DNA of 64,000 nt from Caldilineaceae bacterium (GTDB taxonomy: Bacteria; Chloroflexota; Anaerolineae; Caldilineales; Caldilineaceae), in NCBI GenBank assembly GCA_022821585.1, contig JAJEDI010000041.1, forward strand, positions 62,001 through 126,000, given 5' to 3'. Below, in pieces: positions 7,478 to 17,074 of the stretch. Each line of letters opens with the position of its first letter. The first letter of the stretch is position 1. The notes under the pieces are model-generated. The model ran no database searches and was not told the DNA's origin. It was given only the letters and a program-made list of their open reading frames with translations. Position numbers and translations under genes: made by a program.

Positions 7478-10285
7478 ATGAAAACAGAGAACGCAGTGCC
7501 GTCCCAAGGGAAGTTTCAGCTGGAGTGGAATCGGGGCGGGATCTGTAGTCTGAAGCTGAAAAATGATGTCTACGATACCGAATACATAACGCCGGGTGAA
7601 ACGCTAGGGGAGGTGCTGGTCGGCTATCGCCAAGGTGGAGGGGCGTGGCGATCTTCGACCACTTTCTCTTCGGGCGACATTCGCACCGTTGAGGATAACG
7701 GGGAGAAATCGCGATCGTTCGTCTACAGCGGCGACGGACAGCTGCTGCACGGATTACGCGGGCTGGAGCTGGTGGAGCGGTTCAGCGTGGAGGGGGACCG
7801 CCTTTTGTGGAGCCTGGCGTTTCACAACGAGACGGATAGGACCGTGGAGATCGGCGACATCGGGCTGCCGCTGCCGTTCAACAAGCAGTTTGTACGCGAC
7901 AACCTTGCCAACTATACACAGGTTGTTGCCCGCCACAGCTTCATCTCGGGCCACGGGTCATTTCTCTTCTGGCAGCGTCCCAATGGTGTCGGTCCTTACC
8001 TGGTGATGACTCCGTTACCGGGTACTAAGCTGGAATATTATGAGGAGATCGACCCTCACCCCTCGACAACCAGCGTGCCCTACCGCGTGTATATGCATTC
8101 CGCATTAGCCGGGGGCCAGGAAACGCGCGGCACATGGCGCCAACCTCATACAAGCATAGAGCTGTCGCCCCAAGGTGAAGAAGGAGACCGGGTTGCATAC
8201 GGCTTCAGCCTGGAGTGGGCTGACGACTACGATGGCGTGCGTGACGTCCTTTACCGGCAAGGACTCTTCGATGTTCAAGTCGTGCCTGGTATGACGGTAC
8301 CGATCGATCTGGGCGCAAGGTTCTCGATCCGGACACAGCGGCAAGATTATGAAATCGCGGCGGAGTTTCCTGAACAGACCAGTATAGTACCGGTGGAGGA
8401 AACGCAAGCAGATGCCCGCAGTTATCAAGTCCACTTTGCGCGAATTGGGGAGAATCTCTTGACGATAAACTACGGTGACGGTTCCTATATGAACCTTGAA
8501 TTCTTCGTTACCGAGCCATTGGAGACGCTGATCAAGAAACGAACCGCATTTCTGGTAGACAAGCAGCAGCACAGAGGAACGGGCAAGTGGTACGAAGGCC
8601 TGTTCTCGGTGTGGGACATGAAAGAGGCCGTCCTGCGGGGTCCGGAAAACACGGGCTGTTTCGACGGCTGGTACGGCTATACGTTGACATGCGATGACAC
8701 GGCACTGCCGAAGGCGCCTTTCATAGCGGCGAAGAATGTACATTTTCCTGAACAGAAGGAGATTGAGTCGGTCGAATACTATATCGAGAAGTTTGTGTGG
8801 GGCGGACTGCAGCGCACGGACGAGGAGCGGCCATACCCGTACTTCATCTATGGCGTGCCTAACTGGTATGAGAACCGTCACAGCGAGCATGGGTTCGGGA
8901 CCCGAGGGGAAGGCCTTGAACACTTCTGGCGCAGCTATGATTACCCCCACGTGATCATGCTCTATTTTCACATGTACCAGATCGCCAAGCTATACCCCGG
9001 TAGGACGAAATACCTGGACAGTGCCGGCTACCTGGAGAGGGCATTCGGTACGGCGGAAGCCCACTTTCGTCTTGCCGGGCTGGACGATCTGCCCCATGGA
9101 GCGCAGGGTTACTGGGCTTATCGACTGGGCCTGTACAATGAGATGCTTATCGTCGACCTGATCGGCGCGCTGGGGGAGGAGGGATGGCAAGAGCGGGCGG
9201 ACTGGCTGCGCGGAGAGTGGGAGAAAAAGGTCAAGTACTTTGTGTATGACGATCCCTACCCGTTTGATTCCGAGTATCCGTTTGACACGACTGCATTCGA
9301 GACATCACACGCAGTCGCCAAGTACGGGTTGACGCGGGAGGTGGAGCCGGATTCAAGGCTCTGGTATGACAAGTACAAAGAACAGTGGTACGAACATCCT
9401 GAGGTCAGCAGGGCAGACTTCGAGGCGTTCATGGAGAAGCAGATAGAGGCCAACATAGCGCTGCGGGGCTGGGTGGAGCCGTCATACACGCTTCTGGGCG
9501 GCGACAATCGAGGCGGCGATTCTTCCCGTTACGGCCTGAGCTACATGTCACAGCTGGGGGGATGGTCTATCGTGGACTATGCCCTCTATTTCGCGGAGGA
9601 CCCTTTCCCTTACCTGCGCTTAGGCTATGCGTCCTACCTCAGTTCATGGTGCCTGATGAATACGGGGACAGCCGATTCCAACTACGGGTACTGGTATCCG
9701 GGAAAGAAAAACGACGGTGCGTCGGGCTGGGCAATTACGCCTGAGAAGTACAGCGGCATGTGGATCAGGCAGGACAACGGGAGGGGGAGCTGGCCCTACG
9801 ATGGTGAGATTGAATTGGGATACGGGGCGGCGCTGCGCACCGCGGCTACCATTGTAGCCGACGATCCTATCTTTGGCTGGTTTGCCTATGGAGGGCGACT
9901 TGAGATGGGCGACGGTCGATTTGAGGTCTGGCCGCAGGACGGTTTGCGTCAGAGACTGCACATCGTTGGGCGAGACTTACGCCTGCACATGTTGCTTGAG
10001 CGCGACGGTTTCGCTGCAGACCGGCCAGTTTCATTGCAGTTCAGCTGCCAGGAGTCTGACAGCGTGTTTCCACAGTTCTCGAAGATCGCTTTCTGTTTGG
10101 AGAATCGCAGCGGCGACTCGCATAGAACGAATTTGGAGATTTGCGGTTTGAATGGAAGTAGCTACGCTGTGATGGTAGACGGGGAATCAACCCGAAGCCT
10201 TGAGGCGGGAGAGAAGGAGTGGCGCAGCACTGAGATCGATGTAATTCCCCAGGACGTGGTCACCGTGGAAATCGAAAGGACTTGA
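7478..10285 (+). CDS. Large protein of unknown function (DUF5695-like, possible carbohydrate-active enzyme)
   Basis: A 935-residue protein without a clear signal peptide or membrane segment. Residues 1-300 are beta-rich, with many short Gly/Arg/Phe strands resembling a sugar-binding supersandwich. The middle (about 430-800) is rich in Trp, Tyr and helical segments such as EHFWRSYDYPHVIMLYFHMY and GYASYLSSWCLMNTG, as in (alpha/alpha)6-barrel glycosidases and lyases. The C-terminal 130 residues are again beta. From memory the architecture resembles DUF5695-type proteins, but I cannot verify that. No catalytic residue can be assigned. It ends the sugar locus, 252 bp after the SDR gene, and its start is preceded by GAGAAG. 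A role in polysaccharide or uronide breakdown is inferred from the fold pattern and neighbours. Confidence 0.7.
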   Translation: MKTENAVPSQGKFQLEWNRGGICSLKLKNDVYDTEYITPGETLGEVLVGYRQGGGAWRSSTTFSSGDIRTVEDNGEKSRSFVYSGDGQLLHGLRGLELVERFSVEGDRLLWSLAFHNETDRTVEIGDIGLPLPFNKQFVRDNLANYTQVVARHSFISGHGSFLFWQRPNGVGPYLVMTPLPGTKLEYYEEIDPHPSTTSVPYRVYMHSALAGGQETRGTWRQPHTSIELSPQGEEGDRVAYGFSLEWADDYDGVRDVLYRQGLFDVQVVPGMTVPIDLGARFSIRTQRQDYEIAAEFPEQTSIVPVEETQADARSYQVHFARIGENLLTINYGDGSYMNLEFFVTEPLETLIKKRTAFLVDKQQHRGTGKWYEGLFSVWDMKEAVLRGPENTGCFDGWYGYTLTCDDTALPKAPFIAAKNVHFPEQKEIESVEYYIEKFVWGGLQRTDEERPYPYFIYGVPNWYENRHSEHGFGTRGEGLEHFWRSYDYPHVIMLYFHMYQIAKLYPGRTKYLDSAGYLERAFGTAEAHFRLAGLDDLPHGAQGYWAYRLGLYNEMLIVDLIGALGEEGWQERADWLRGEWEKKVKYFVYDDPYPFDSEYPFDTTAFETSHAVAKYGLTREVEPDSRLWYDKYKEQWYEHPEVSRADFEAFMEKQIEANIALRGWVEPSYTLLGGDNRGGDSSRYGLSYMSQLGGWSIVDYALYFAEDPFPYLRLGYASYLSSWCLMNTGTADSNYGYWYPGKKNDGASGWAITPEKYSGMWIRQDNGRGSWPYDGEIELGYGAALRTAATIVADDPIFGWFAYGGRLEMGDGRFEVWPQDGLRQRLHIVGRDLRLHMLLERDGFAADRPVSLQFSCQESDSVFPQFSKIAFCLENRSGDSHRTNLEICGLNGSSYAVMVDGESTRSLEAGEKEWRSTEIDVIPQDVVTVEIERT

Positions 10286-10335
10286 GTTCTGCGTTTCGCA
10301 GGTAAGTTAAGAGCAGACCAGAACAGGAGGGGCCT

Positions 10336-10806
10336 CTAGTCAGTCTGCTCGGCGTCTTCGTCGGGAACCAGCTCTGTCCAGTGGCAGGTGGTCCACCTGT
10401 CATGTTCGGATTTGAGTGAGTTGACTACCATTGCCTTAGTACGGTCCTCGTCGTAAAAGTTTCCCTTCTCCATAAACGAAGTCAGCATCTTAAGTCGCTT
10501 CAGGCAGTGCTTGCGGGCCTGCTCTCCCATCTCATCGACTGACCGGTCCCGGCCTCTAAAGAGGGAGAAGAAGGCGTCTTGGGAAGAGTTCAATCTCCCT
10601 GCGCGGGAGTCCTCGATTCGCGCTCGAAAGGGCCGGACCCATGACTCCGGCGGTGCGTTCTGGTTTATGACAGTGTTGGCATCATCCAGCTTCTGCTTGT
10701 ACTGTTCGACGACACGTCCGCTGATCCTCGACAGAGAGAGGGTGATCAGGGCGAGGATGATGCCAATAGCACAGGCAAAAAGGATGATGACGACCAGTAT
10801 AGGCAC
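10336..10806 (-). CDS. Small membrane-anchored protein of unknown function
   Basis: Read from a GTG at 10806 this gives 156 residues: an N-terminal membrane helix (PILVVIILFACAIGIILALI), then a charged helical cytoplasmic part rich in Lys, Arg, Asp and Glu. I do not recognise a family. The GTG is preferred because GGAAGGG lies about 8 bp upstream. The longer open frame to 10971 runs into the left end of a repeat element and past an AT-rich promoter-like stretch (10842-10855, TATAGTATATATA on the coding strand). It converges on the 935-residue protein gene from the other strand, with stop codons 50 bp apart. Confidence 0.55.
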   Translation of the reverse strand: MPILVVIILFACAIGIILALITLSLSRISGRVVEQYKQKLDDANTVINQNAPPESWVRPFRARIEDSRAGRLNSSQDAFFSLFRGRDRSVDEMGEQARKHCLKRLKMLTSFMEKGNFYDEDRTKAMVVNSLKSEHDRWTTCHWTELVPDEDAEQTD

Positions 10807-10893
10807 TTCGGATTCCCTTCCACACTGAGAACGTAGCTCGACTATATATACTATACCACGATTCTCGCTTTTGAGCGGTTTTGGCGACGAAAA

Positions 10894-11366
10894 GGGTACG
10901 TCCCAGATAAGGCGTGGGAACAGTATGGTGGGGAATCCATGACAGCGGCGGTTGGAATTGTTTGCCGGCATTGGAGAGGGGCGGGGCAGGCGGCGGGCGC
11001 GGCCTTATCGCGGGGAGAGTCAGTTGGAGGTGGCGCGAGGGCAGGCACAAGGCCGGAACCTACAGAGAGTTGATGGGACTGGCGGGACGTGGTTGGGCGA
11101 AACCCCTTCGATTGGGCACCTGTTACCAATATCGACACCAGGTCGACGAGGCATGTTGTTGGCCGGGGGCGTTGCGGGGGCGGAGCCCCCCCACAAGGGA
11201 GGGCCGAATAGGCCCGACCGCCCAGAAATGCAGGGGCCAGGGGCTTGGGGCCAGGGGTTTGCAGTCAGAGGCGGGGCTTTCGTTGAAAGAGGTTTGAACT
11301 GGAGCTGAATGCAGATTGGCCGCTGCCAAAAGACGAGTCGGTTACCCCCCATTTTGGGATTCACCC
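10894..11366. repeat. MITE-like repeat element, copy 1
   Basis: The left end GGGTACGTCCCAGATAAGG and the right end, read on the other strand as GGGTGAATCCCAAAATGGGG, form imperfect terminal inverted repeats. Internally it holds GGCAGGCACAAGGCC and the GC-rich core GTTGCGGGGGCGGAGCC (11171-11187), then a GGGCC-GAATA-GGCCC hairpin (11211-11225 region). The same order of blocks occurs at 37122-37512 and 62118-62504. At 473 bp it is the longest copy and its centre has diverged. No protein is encoded; short reading frames inside are not conserved between copies. Confidence 0.8.
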
Positions 11367-11425
11367 TAGCGGAATTCCTAAATTCGGCGGCGAAAAGACA
11401 GCGGGATTTACTGGATTTTTGTTGT

Positions 11426-11461
11426 TTGCATTAAACACATGTTGCGCGTATTATTCACGCG
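11426..11461 (+). promoter_or_regulatory. Candidate promoter with overlapping operator for the peptide-type ABC operon
   Basis: TTGCAT (11426-11431) and TATTAT (11449-11454) are spaced 17 bp apart like -35 and -10 boxes. The inverted repeat CGCGT-ATTATTC-ACGCG (11445-11461) covers the -10 box, as a repressor site would. It lies about 170 bp upstream of the binding-protein gene. The -35 match is weak, so this is a suggestion only. Confidence 0.35.
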
Positions 11462-11632
11462 TTAGGCTCTCAACCTAATTGTTTTCATAAGAAACGAGGA
11501 TGTGAGAGTTGCACAGATGGTCAATCCCGCACCCAGCCGATCGAATTCAAAGGAGGCCAACTCTCTACCCACTCTGAAACGTAGGATCATTTCGGTATAC
11601 CTTCCACACGTTCAGTCCAAAGGAGTGATCTG

Positions 11633-13675
11633 ATGAGGAAAACGCTGTTTTATCTGCTAATTGCCATCACCGCGGTTGCATTGCTCGCGGCATGTGGTGC
11701 TCCGCAGCCGGCTGCAGAAGAACCGATGGCGGAGGAGCCAGCGGCAGAGGACACATCGGAAGAGGCGATGGCTTCATCATCCTATGAGAGCTGCCTCGAA
11801 TCCCAGGCGGCAGGTAATACGTTCTGCGAGGCACCTATGCTGGCGGCCCGAGTCGAAGCCGGCGAACTGCCTCCAGTCGATGAGCGGCTTCCAGTGAATC
11901 CCGCTGTCGGCAACAACCGCATTCCCGAATGGCAGGCTGTGATGGAACGCGGCGAGTACGGTGGCACGTTGCGCCTGATTGACTTTGACGCAGGCTCGAT
12001 CGGCCATGATGCCGGCTGGATTTCGAATGAGCCCTGGGTGGAGACCGAGGACATCTCGCACGACTTTGCGACGATGACCGGTAACATCTTTGATCTGGAG
12101 ATCAGTGACGACGATCAGGTTTTCACCTTCCATATGCGCAAAGGCATGAAGTTCTCGGATGGCTCCGATTTTGATACGGAGGACATCGATTTCTGGTGGA
12201 ACGACATGCTGCACAATGAGACGCTCACCCCCGTTATCGGGTCGACCTGGCGCTCAGGCAACTCGCCCTCCGGCAACGTGGGTACGATGGAGGTGATCGA
12301 TCGCTATACCTTCAAAGTCTCGTTTGATCAGCCATACGGCGGCTGGCCGGGCCTTTTCACATACGGCGGCGGCCCGCACCGATTCACAGACAGCGACTAC
12401 CTGAAGAAGATCCACGGGGATTATGCGGATCCGGACGAGTTGGCGGCACTGCTCGAGAAGCATGGGTTTGAGGCAGGTGAGTGGAACCGGCTGTTTGGCG
12501 TCTACACCAGCACCAACCGCCAGCATGAGACCGGCCTTCCTTCGCTTGGACCTTACGTTCTGACTGAAATGGGCGAGACGCAAGCGGTAATGGAGCGGAA
12601 CCCCTATTACTTCAAGGTGGACGAGTGGGGCCAGCAACTGCCTTACATCGACCGGCTTCAGATATCGATTGTTCCTGATGTCAATGCGGCGACATTGAAG
12701 ATCATCGCCGGTGAAGTGGACATGGCGCGCCGCGGCGTCACTGCTGCCGACATGCCGCTCTACCTGCAGAACGCCGAGGAGAAGGGCTACGAGGTCGTCA
12801 TTCTGGACATGCACGCCTCGCTGGGTGAGATCTATCTGAATATGACCTATGCGGACGAGGCCTGGCAGGAGGTTATCAACGAATTAGACTTCCGCAAAGC
12901 ACTCTCCTTCTCGGTAGACCGCGAGTCGATCATCGACGCAGTTTACGCGGGTCTGGCGGAATTACCGCAGACCATGGATCCGACCACAGACGTTGCGCAG
13001 GCCGAGGCCCTTCTGGACGGGTTGGGACTGGACCAGCGCGACGCGGACGGATGCCGGTTGACTCCAAGCGGCCTGCCGATCCGGATCCAGTTCAACTTCA
13101 CGCCGTTCACGGGTGAATCGCTGCCGACTGCTGAGATTGCAGCGCAGAACTGGAACGACATTGGCATCTGCACGACAGTCAAGCAGCTTGAGCAGAACCT
13201 GTTCCTGACCCAGGCGGCAGCCAACGAGACGCAGGCGATGGTCTGGTGGGCGCACTATCCGCGCTGGCCGTGGCACGAGTCCGGAGACTATATCGGACGG
13301 GCGTGGCAACGCCACTATGCCCCGTTGTGGATGGCGTGGTTTGACTGGAATGTAGGAGGCGGAAAGGAAGCATCGGACAACCCCGACGAGACCGACCCTC
13401 TGATCGTGGGTGTCGAGCCGCCGCAGACCTACAAGGACTTGCGGAGGTTACAGACCGAGCTCTTCGCTACCTCGAATGCAGCAGACCACGAGCGGATTTG
13501 GGGTGAGATGATCGCGATCTTCCGTGACAACCACTTCTGGATTTCCGCGTCCGACCCGTTGAAGAATCCTCTGGTCGTAAGCGCGGGTCTGGGGAACGTG
13601 GCCAAGAAAGGTTTCCAGATCCAGTCTGCCAACGAGGCAGAGTTCTACTACTGGCAGGATGAGAGCCGACGCTGA
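11633..13675 (+). CDS. Peptide/opine/nickel-type (family 5) ABC substrate-binding lipoprotein
   Basis: A 680-residue protein. A signal peptide ends in the lipobox LLAAC (Cys21), followed by a Pro/Ala/Glu-rich tether, so the mature protein is membrane-anchored outside. The SBP family 5 body shows FHMRKGMKFSDG (about residue 165), RNPYYFKVDEWGQQLPYIDR (about 323-342), and RKALSFSVDRESII (about 422-435). AAAGGAG 7 bp before the ATG is a strong ribosome binding site. It heads a complete importer operon with two permeases and two ATPases. Family 5 proteins bind oligopeptides, but also opines, glycosides and other compounds; the catabolic genes downstream argue against ordinary dipeptides. Confidence 0.92.
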   Translation: MRKTLFYLLIAITAVALLAACGAPQPAAEEPMAEEPAAEDTSEEAMASSSYESCLESQAAGNTFCEAPMLAARVEAGELPPVDERLPVNPAVGNNRIPEWQAVMERGEYGGTLRLIDFDAGSIGHDAGWISNEPWVETEDISHDFATMTGNIFDLEISDDDQVFTFHMRKGMKFSDGSDFDTEDIDFWWNDMLHNETLTPVIGSTWRSGNSPSGNVGTMEVIDRYTFKVSFDQPYGGWPGLFTYGGGPHRFTDSDYLKKIHGDYADPDELAALLEKHGFEAGEWNRLFGVYTSTNRQHETGLPSLGPYVLTEMGETQAVMERNPYYFKVDEWGQQLPYIDRLQISIVPDVNAATLKIIAGEVDMARRGVTAADMPLYLQNAEEKGYEVVILDMHASLGEIYLNMTYADEAWQEVINELDFRKALSFSVDRESIIDAVYAGLAELPQTMDPTTDVAQAEALLDGLGLDQRDADGCRLTPSGLPIRIQFNFTPFTGESLPTAEIAAQNWNDIGICTTVKQLEQNLFLTQAAANETQAMVWWAHYPRWPWHESGDYIGRAWQRHYAPLWMAWFDWNVGGGKEASDNPDETDPLIVGVEPPQTYKDLRRLQTELFATSNAADHERIWGEMIAIFRDNHFWISASDPLKNPLVVSAGLGNVAKKGFQIQSANEAEFYYWQDESRR

Positions 13676-13690
13676 GTCAGGCATAGAGGA

Positions 13691-13730
13691 GAACGGGGGG
13701 CGGGCGCCGCTCGCCTCTCGTTCCCCCTTT
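13691..13730 (+). terminator. Long wobble-rich hairpin after the binding-protein gene
   Basis: GAACGGGGGGCGGGCG pairs with CGCTCGCCTCTCGTTC over nearly all positions when three G-U pairs are allowed, followed by CCCCCTTTG. The tail is not a good T-run, so it may protect the 3' end of the binding-protein mRNA or attenuate transcription into the permeases. Confidence 0.5.
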
Positions 13731-13819
13731 GTGATCTGGGCACATGGCGCAAGACTCGTGCTCAGCAAGAGTAGATTTTTCCTCCTCTCCCCACAGGGTA
13801 CTGACAGGGAACGGCGTCA

Positions 13820-14818
13820 ATGCTAACACAGTACATTGGCAGACGACTTCTGCTGTTGATCCCGCTGGTCTTGGTTATCTCCGTAATATCCTTCGTACTA
13901 ATCCAACTGCCGCCGGGAGACATTCTGAACATGGAGGTCCTGCGGCTGCGATCCGCGGGAACCCAGGTATCCGAGGAGGAGGTCGAGGCGCTCCGGCAAC
14001 TCTACGGGCTGGACAAGTCGTTGCCGGAGCAGTACTGGCTCTGGATTACGAATATCCTGTTCAAGGGTAATTTCGGGACTTCGTTTACTTACGTCAAATC
14101 AGTGAGCGAGATCCTGGCGGCGCGCGTTCCTTTGACGGCGGCAGTGTCGGTTCTGACCGCGATTTTCGTATGGGTCACGGCTGTACCGATTGGCGTCTAT
14201 TCTGCAACACATCAGTATTCCCTGGTCGACTACTTCTGGACTTTCGTCTCATTTATTGGCGTTGCAACGCCAGGCTTTTTGCTGGCGCTGATCTTTCTTT
14301 GGCTGGCGTTTGTCTGGTTTGACATTTCGGCCATCGGTCTGTTTTCTCAACAGTATGAGACCGCGCCCTGGAGCTGGGCCAAGTTGGTGAACATGCTCCA
14401 GCATATTTGGGTGCCGATTGTCATCATCGGCATGGCGAATACGGCAGGGATGATGCGCACGATGCGGGGAATGATGCTGGACGAGCTGAACAAGCAGTAT
14501 GTCATAACGGCGCGCTCCAAAGGGCTGACGGAGACGCGGCTACTGGTGAAATACCCGGTACGGACATCCATGAACCCCGTTTTCAGCACAATCGGATGGA
14601 TGCTACCCGGAATTATATCGGGTGAAGTGCTGGTCTCCATGGTGCTGAATATTCCCACGACGGGCCCGGTCCTTTTGCAGGCGCTCCTAAACCAGGACAT
14701 GTTTCTTGCCGGAAGCATCGTGTTCATCCTGAGTGTTTTGACCGTGGTCGGCACCTTGGTCTCCGATATCCTGCTGGTGTGGCTGGATCCCAGAATCCGC
14801 TATGAGGGCGTAGCTTGA
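13820..14818 (+). CDS. Dpp/Opp-type ABC transporter permease B
   Basis: A 332-residue inner-membrane protein. The N-terminus [20 protein letters not shown] is the standard DppB/OppB start, [21 protein letters not shown] (residues 67-87 region) follows the first helix, and the coupling loop near [20 protein letters not shown] matches the BPD-transport signature. About six membrane helices. It forms the pore with the DppC-type partner, whose ATG overlaps this stop codon by one base (TGATG), so translation is coupled. Confidence 0.92.
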   Translation: MLTQYIGRRLLLLIPLVLVISVISFVLIQLPPGDILNMEVLRLRSAGTQVSEEEVEALRQLYGLDKSLPEQYWLWITNILFKGNFGTSFTYVKSVSEILAARVPLTAAVSVLTAIFVWVTAVPIGVYSATHQYSLVDYFWTFVSFIGVATPGFLLALIFLWLAFVWFDISAIGLFSQQYETAPWSWAKLVNMLQHIWVPIVIIGMANTAGMMRTMRGMMLDELNKQYVITARSKGLTETRLLVKYPVRTSMNPVFSTIGWMLPGIISGEVLVSMVLNIPTTGPVLLQALLNQDMFLAGSIVFILSVLTVVGTLVSDILLVWLDPRIRYEGVA

Positions 14819-15975
14819 TGAGCGAAAACGACCAGAGAGAAGAGGGGCTGGAGACGCCGGAGCCGGTTGCCACGGTGGATTCCGGTCGCGAGAAACAGTC
14901 TCTCTATACGGCCTCACAGTCGCAGTTGATCTGGCGGAGATTCAAGAGGCACAAGCTTGCGCAGGCGGCTATGATTCTCCTGGCACTCCTATATGTTGTT
15001 GCGGCGCTGGGTGAGTTTATTGCTCCATATGAAACGAAGCACGACTTCAAAGGGTTCGTTTACGCGCCGCCTGCCAAGATACATCTCTTTGACGAAGATG
15101 GATTCAGGGGACCGTTCGTGTATGGGTTAAAGGGGGGCCGCGATGAGCAGTACAACCGGGTGTTCGAGGAGGTAAAGGAAGAAAAGTATTCGTTGCGCTT
15201 TTTTGTGAGCGGTGATTCCTACAAGATGTGGGGGTTGTTTGAAACAGATCGCCATCTTTTCGGCGTGGAAGAGGGTGGGCAGCTCTTTCTCTTCGGGACT
15301 GACCGCCTGGGACGAGACCTGTTTTCCCGAGTAATCTACGGAACGCGCATTTCGCTGACGATTGGGCTGGTAGGCGTCTTCCTCAGTTTTGTCTTCGGGC
15401 TGGTCATTGGAGGCATATCGGGTTATTTCGGTGGACTGATCGATGAGGTCATTCAGCGACTGATCGACCTGCTTGTTTCGATTCCTCAGTTGCCGCTGTG
15501 GATGGCGCTGGCAGCGGCGGTACCCCGAGACTGGGACTCGATTCAGACCTATTTTGCGATCACAATCGTACTTTCGATTGTGGGTTGGGCGGGCCTGGCC
15601 CGGACCGTACGCGGCCGATTGCTTTCGCTACGCGAAGAGGATTTCACAATCGCGGCCCATGTATCGGGGGTCAGCGAGTGGCGCATCATTACAAAGCATT
15701 TGTTGCCGCTTTTTGCGAGCTATATCGTCGTTGCGATTACGCTTGCCGTCCCCGGCATGATAATCGGTGAGACCAGCCTCAGTTTCATTGGTCTGGGTAT
15801 CCAGCCACCTGCGGTCAGCTGGGGCACACTTTTGCAGGACGCGCAGATGATCGCGAACGTTGCCCTCCATCCCTGGATGCTGATTCCGGCGCTGTTCGTC
15901 ATCGTGACCGTGCTCATGTTCAATTTTCTGGGTGATGGTCTCAGGGATGCTGCAGACCCTTACTCGATGAATTGA
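14818..15975 (+). CDS. Dpp/Opp-type ABC transporter permease C with a long first periplasmic loop
   Basis: A 385-residue permease of the DppC/OppC type. Family landmarks are [20 protein letters not shown] and the C-terminal [14 protein letters not shown] ending ([15 protein letters not shown]). The EAA-like loop is [19 protein letters not shown]. Between the first helix (about 45-70) and the TDRLGRD motif there are about 95 extra residues ([11 protein letters not shown] through [10 protein letters not shown]) compared with the roughly 300-residue E. coli protein. This extension would lie outside the membrane near the binding protein. I chose the ATG at 14818 rather than TTG at 14815. The gene is 46 bp upstream of the first ATPase. 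Confidence 0.9.
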   Translation: MSENDQREEGLETPEPVATVDSGREKQSLYTASQSQLIWRRFKRHKLAQAAMILLALLYVVAALGEFIAPYETKHDFKGFVYAPPAKIHLFDEDGFRGPFVYGLKGGRDEQYNRVFEEVKEEKYSLRFFVSGDSYKMWGLFETDRHLFGVEEGGQLFLFGTDRLGRDLFSRVIYGTRISLTIGLVGVFLSFVFGLVIGGISGYFGGLIDEVIQRLIDLLVSIPQLPLWMALAAAVPRDWDSIQTYFAITIVLSIVGWAGLARTVRGRLLSLREEDFTIAAHVSGVSEWRIITKHLLPLFASYIVVAITLAVPGMIIGETSLSFIGLGIQPPAVSWGTLLQDAQMIANVALHPWMLIPALFVIVTVLMFNFLGDGLRDAADPYSMN

Positions 15976-16021
15976 TTGTTAACGCGGCGCCTAGAAGCTT
16001 TTTCGAGATCCTCTAGTGCCG

Positions 16022-17074
16022 ATGGCCCACGACTCGCTGCTTGAAATCAAGAACCTGATGACCCACTTCCACCTGCACGAAGGCATCGTGCGGGCGGTTG
16101 ACGGCGTGTCTTTTGATGTGCGGCGCGGCCAGACTTTGGGCATCATCGGTGAAAGCGGCTGTGGGAAGTCTGTGACGGTGCATTCGATCCTACGCCTCGT
16201 CCCTTCGCCGCCGGGCAACATCGTGGACGGCCAGATTCTATTGCACAGAGGCGAGAACGGGGCAGACGCGCCGGCGGTCGACCTTGCGCAGTTGGACCCG
16301 CGCGGGGCTGAGATTCGCGCGATCCGGGGTGCCGAGATCAGCATGGTCTTCCAGGAGCCGATGACTTCGTTCGGACCAATGCACACGATCGGCAACCAGA
16401 TCATCGAGACCATACTGCTCCACCAGGAGGGCGTGGAAAGTACCGATGCGCGTGAACTGGCGATCGAGAACCTGCGACGGGTTGGCATTCCCCGGGCGGA
16501 ACAGATTGTCGACGCTTATCCACACCAGTTGAGCGGTGGAATGAGACAGCGGGCGATGATCGCGATGGCGCTTTCGTGCACACCGCGACTCCTGATCGCC
16601 GACGAGCCGACGACGGCGCTGGACGTTACGATTCAGGCTCAAATTCTGGAACTGCTGATGGCCTTGCAGCAAGAGGTGGGTATGGCCGTCATCTTCATTA
16701 CCCACAATCTGGGCGTGATCGCTGAAGTCGCCGATGAAGTTGCGGTCATGTATTTGGGGCGCATCGTCGAACAGGCCGGTGTGAACGAGCTCTTTGACAA
16801 TCCGCAGCATCCCTATACTCAAGGTCTTCTGAGTTCGATTCCTCATATTGACGAGGAGAAGCTGCCGCGTTTACGAGCAATCGAGGGCGTGGTCCCGGAC
16901 CCATATGAGATACCCAGCGGCTGTGCCTTCAGTGACCGCTGCCCGAGCTTCATTCCGGGAACTTGCGATCAGGCCATGCCTGATCTGGATGAGACGGGGC
17001 CGGGGCATCGCGTGCGCTGCTTTTTGTATTCCGATGTCGTGGAAGGGCTGACCGAGGTAGAAAATGGCGGATGA
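16022..17074 (+). CDS. Dpp/Opp-type ABC transporter ATPase D
   Basis: A roughly 350-residue ATPase. Walker A is GESGCGKS, the Q-loop lies in MVFQEPMTS, the ABC signature is QLSGGMRQR, Walker B is [12 protein letters not shown], and the H-loop is ITHNLG. The C-terminal C-rich oligopeptide-transporter domain reads GCAFSDRCP ... GTCDQAMP and may hold an iron-sulfur cluster as in other DppD proteins. I use ATG 16022; a GTG two codons upstream at 16016 is also possible and no clear Shine-Dalgarno sequence decides. Its end overlaps the next ATPase gene by 11 bp, so the two are translated together and form a heterodimer. Confidence 0.92.
   Translation: MAHDSLLEIKNLMTHFHLHEGIVRAVDGVSFDVRRGQTLGIIGESGCGKSVTVHSILRLVPSPPGNIVDGQILLHRGENGADAPAVDLAQLDPRGAEIRAIRGAEISMVFQEPMTSFGPMHTIGNQIIETILLHQEGVESTDARELAIENLRRVGIPRAEQIVDAYPHQLSGGMRQRAMIAMALSCTPRLLIADEPTTALDVTIQAQILELLMALQQEVGMAVIFITHNLGVIAEVADEVAVMYLGRIVEQAGVNELFDNPQHPYTQGLLSSIPHIDEEKLPRLRAIEGVVPDPYEIPSGCAFSDRCPSFIPGTCDQAMPDLDETGPGHRVRCFLYSDVVEGLTEVENGG

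Noticed and set aside
10807-10971. Extension of the small membrane protein to ATG 10971
   Set aside because: It would run through a promoter-like AT-rich stretch into the repeat element; GTG 10806 has a good ribosome binding site.
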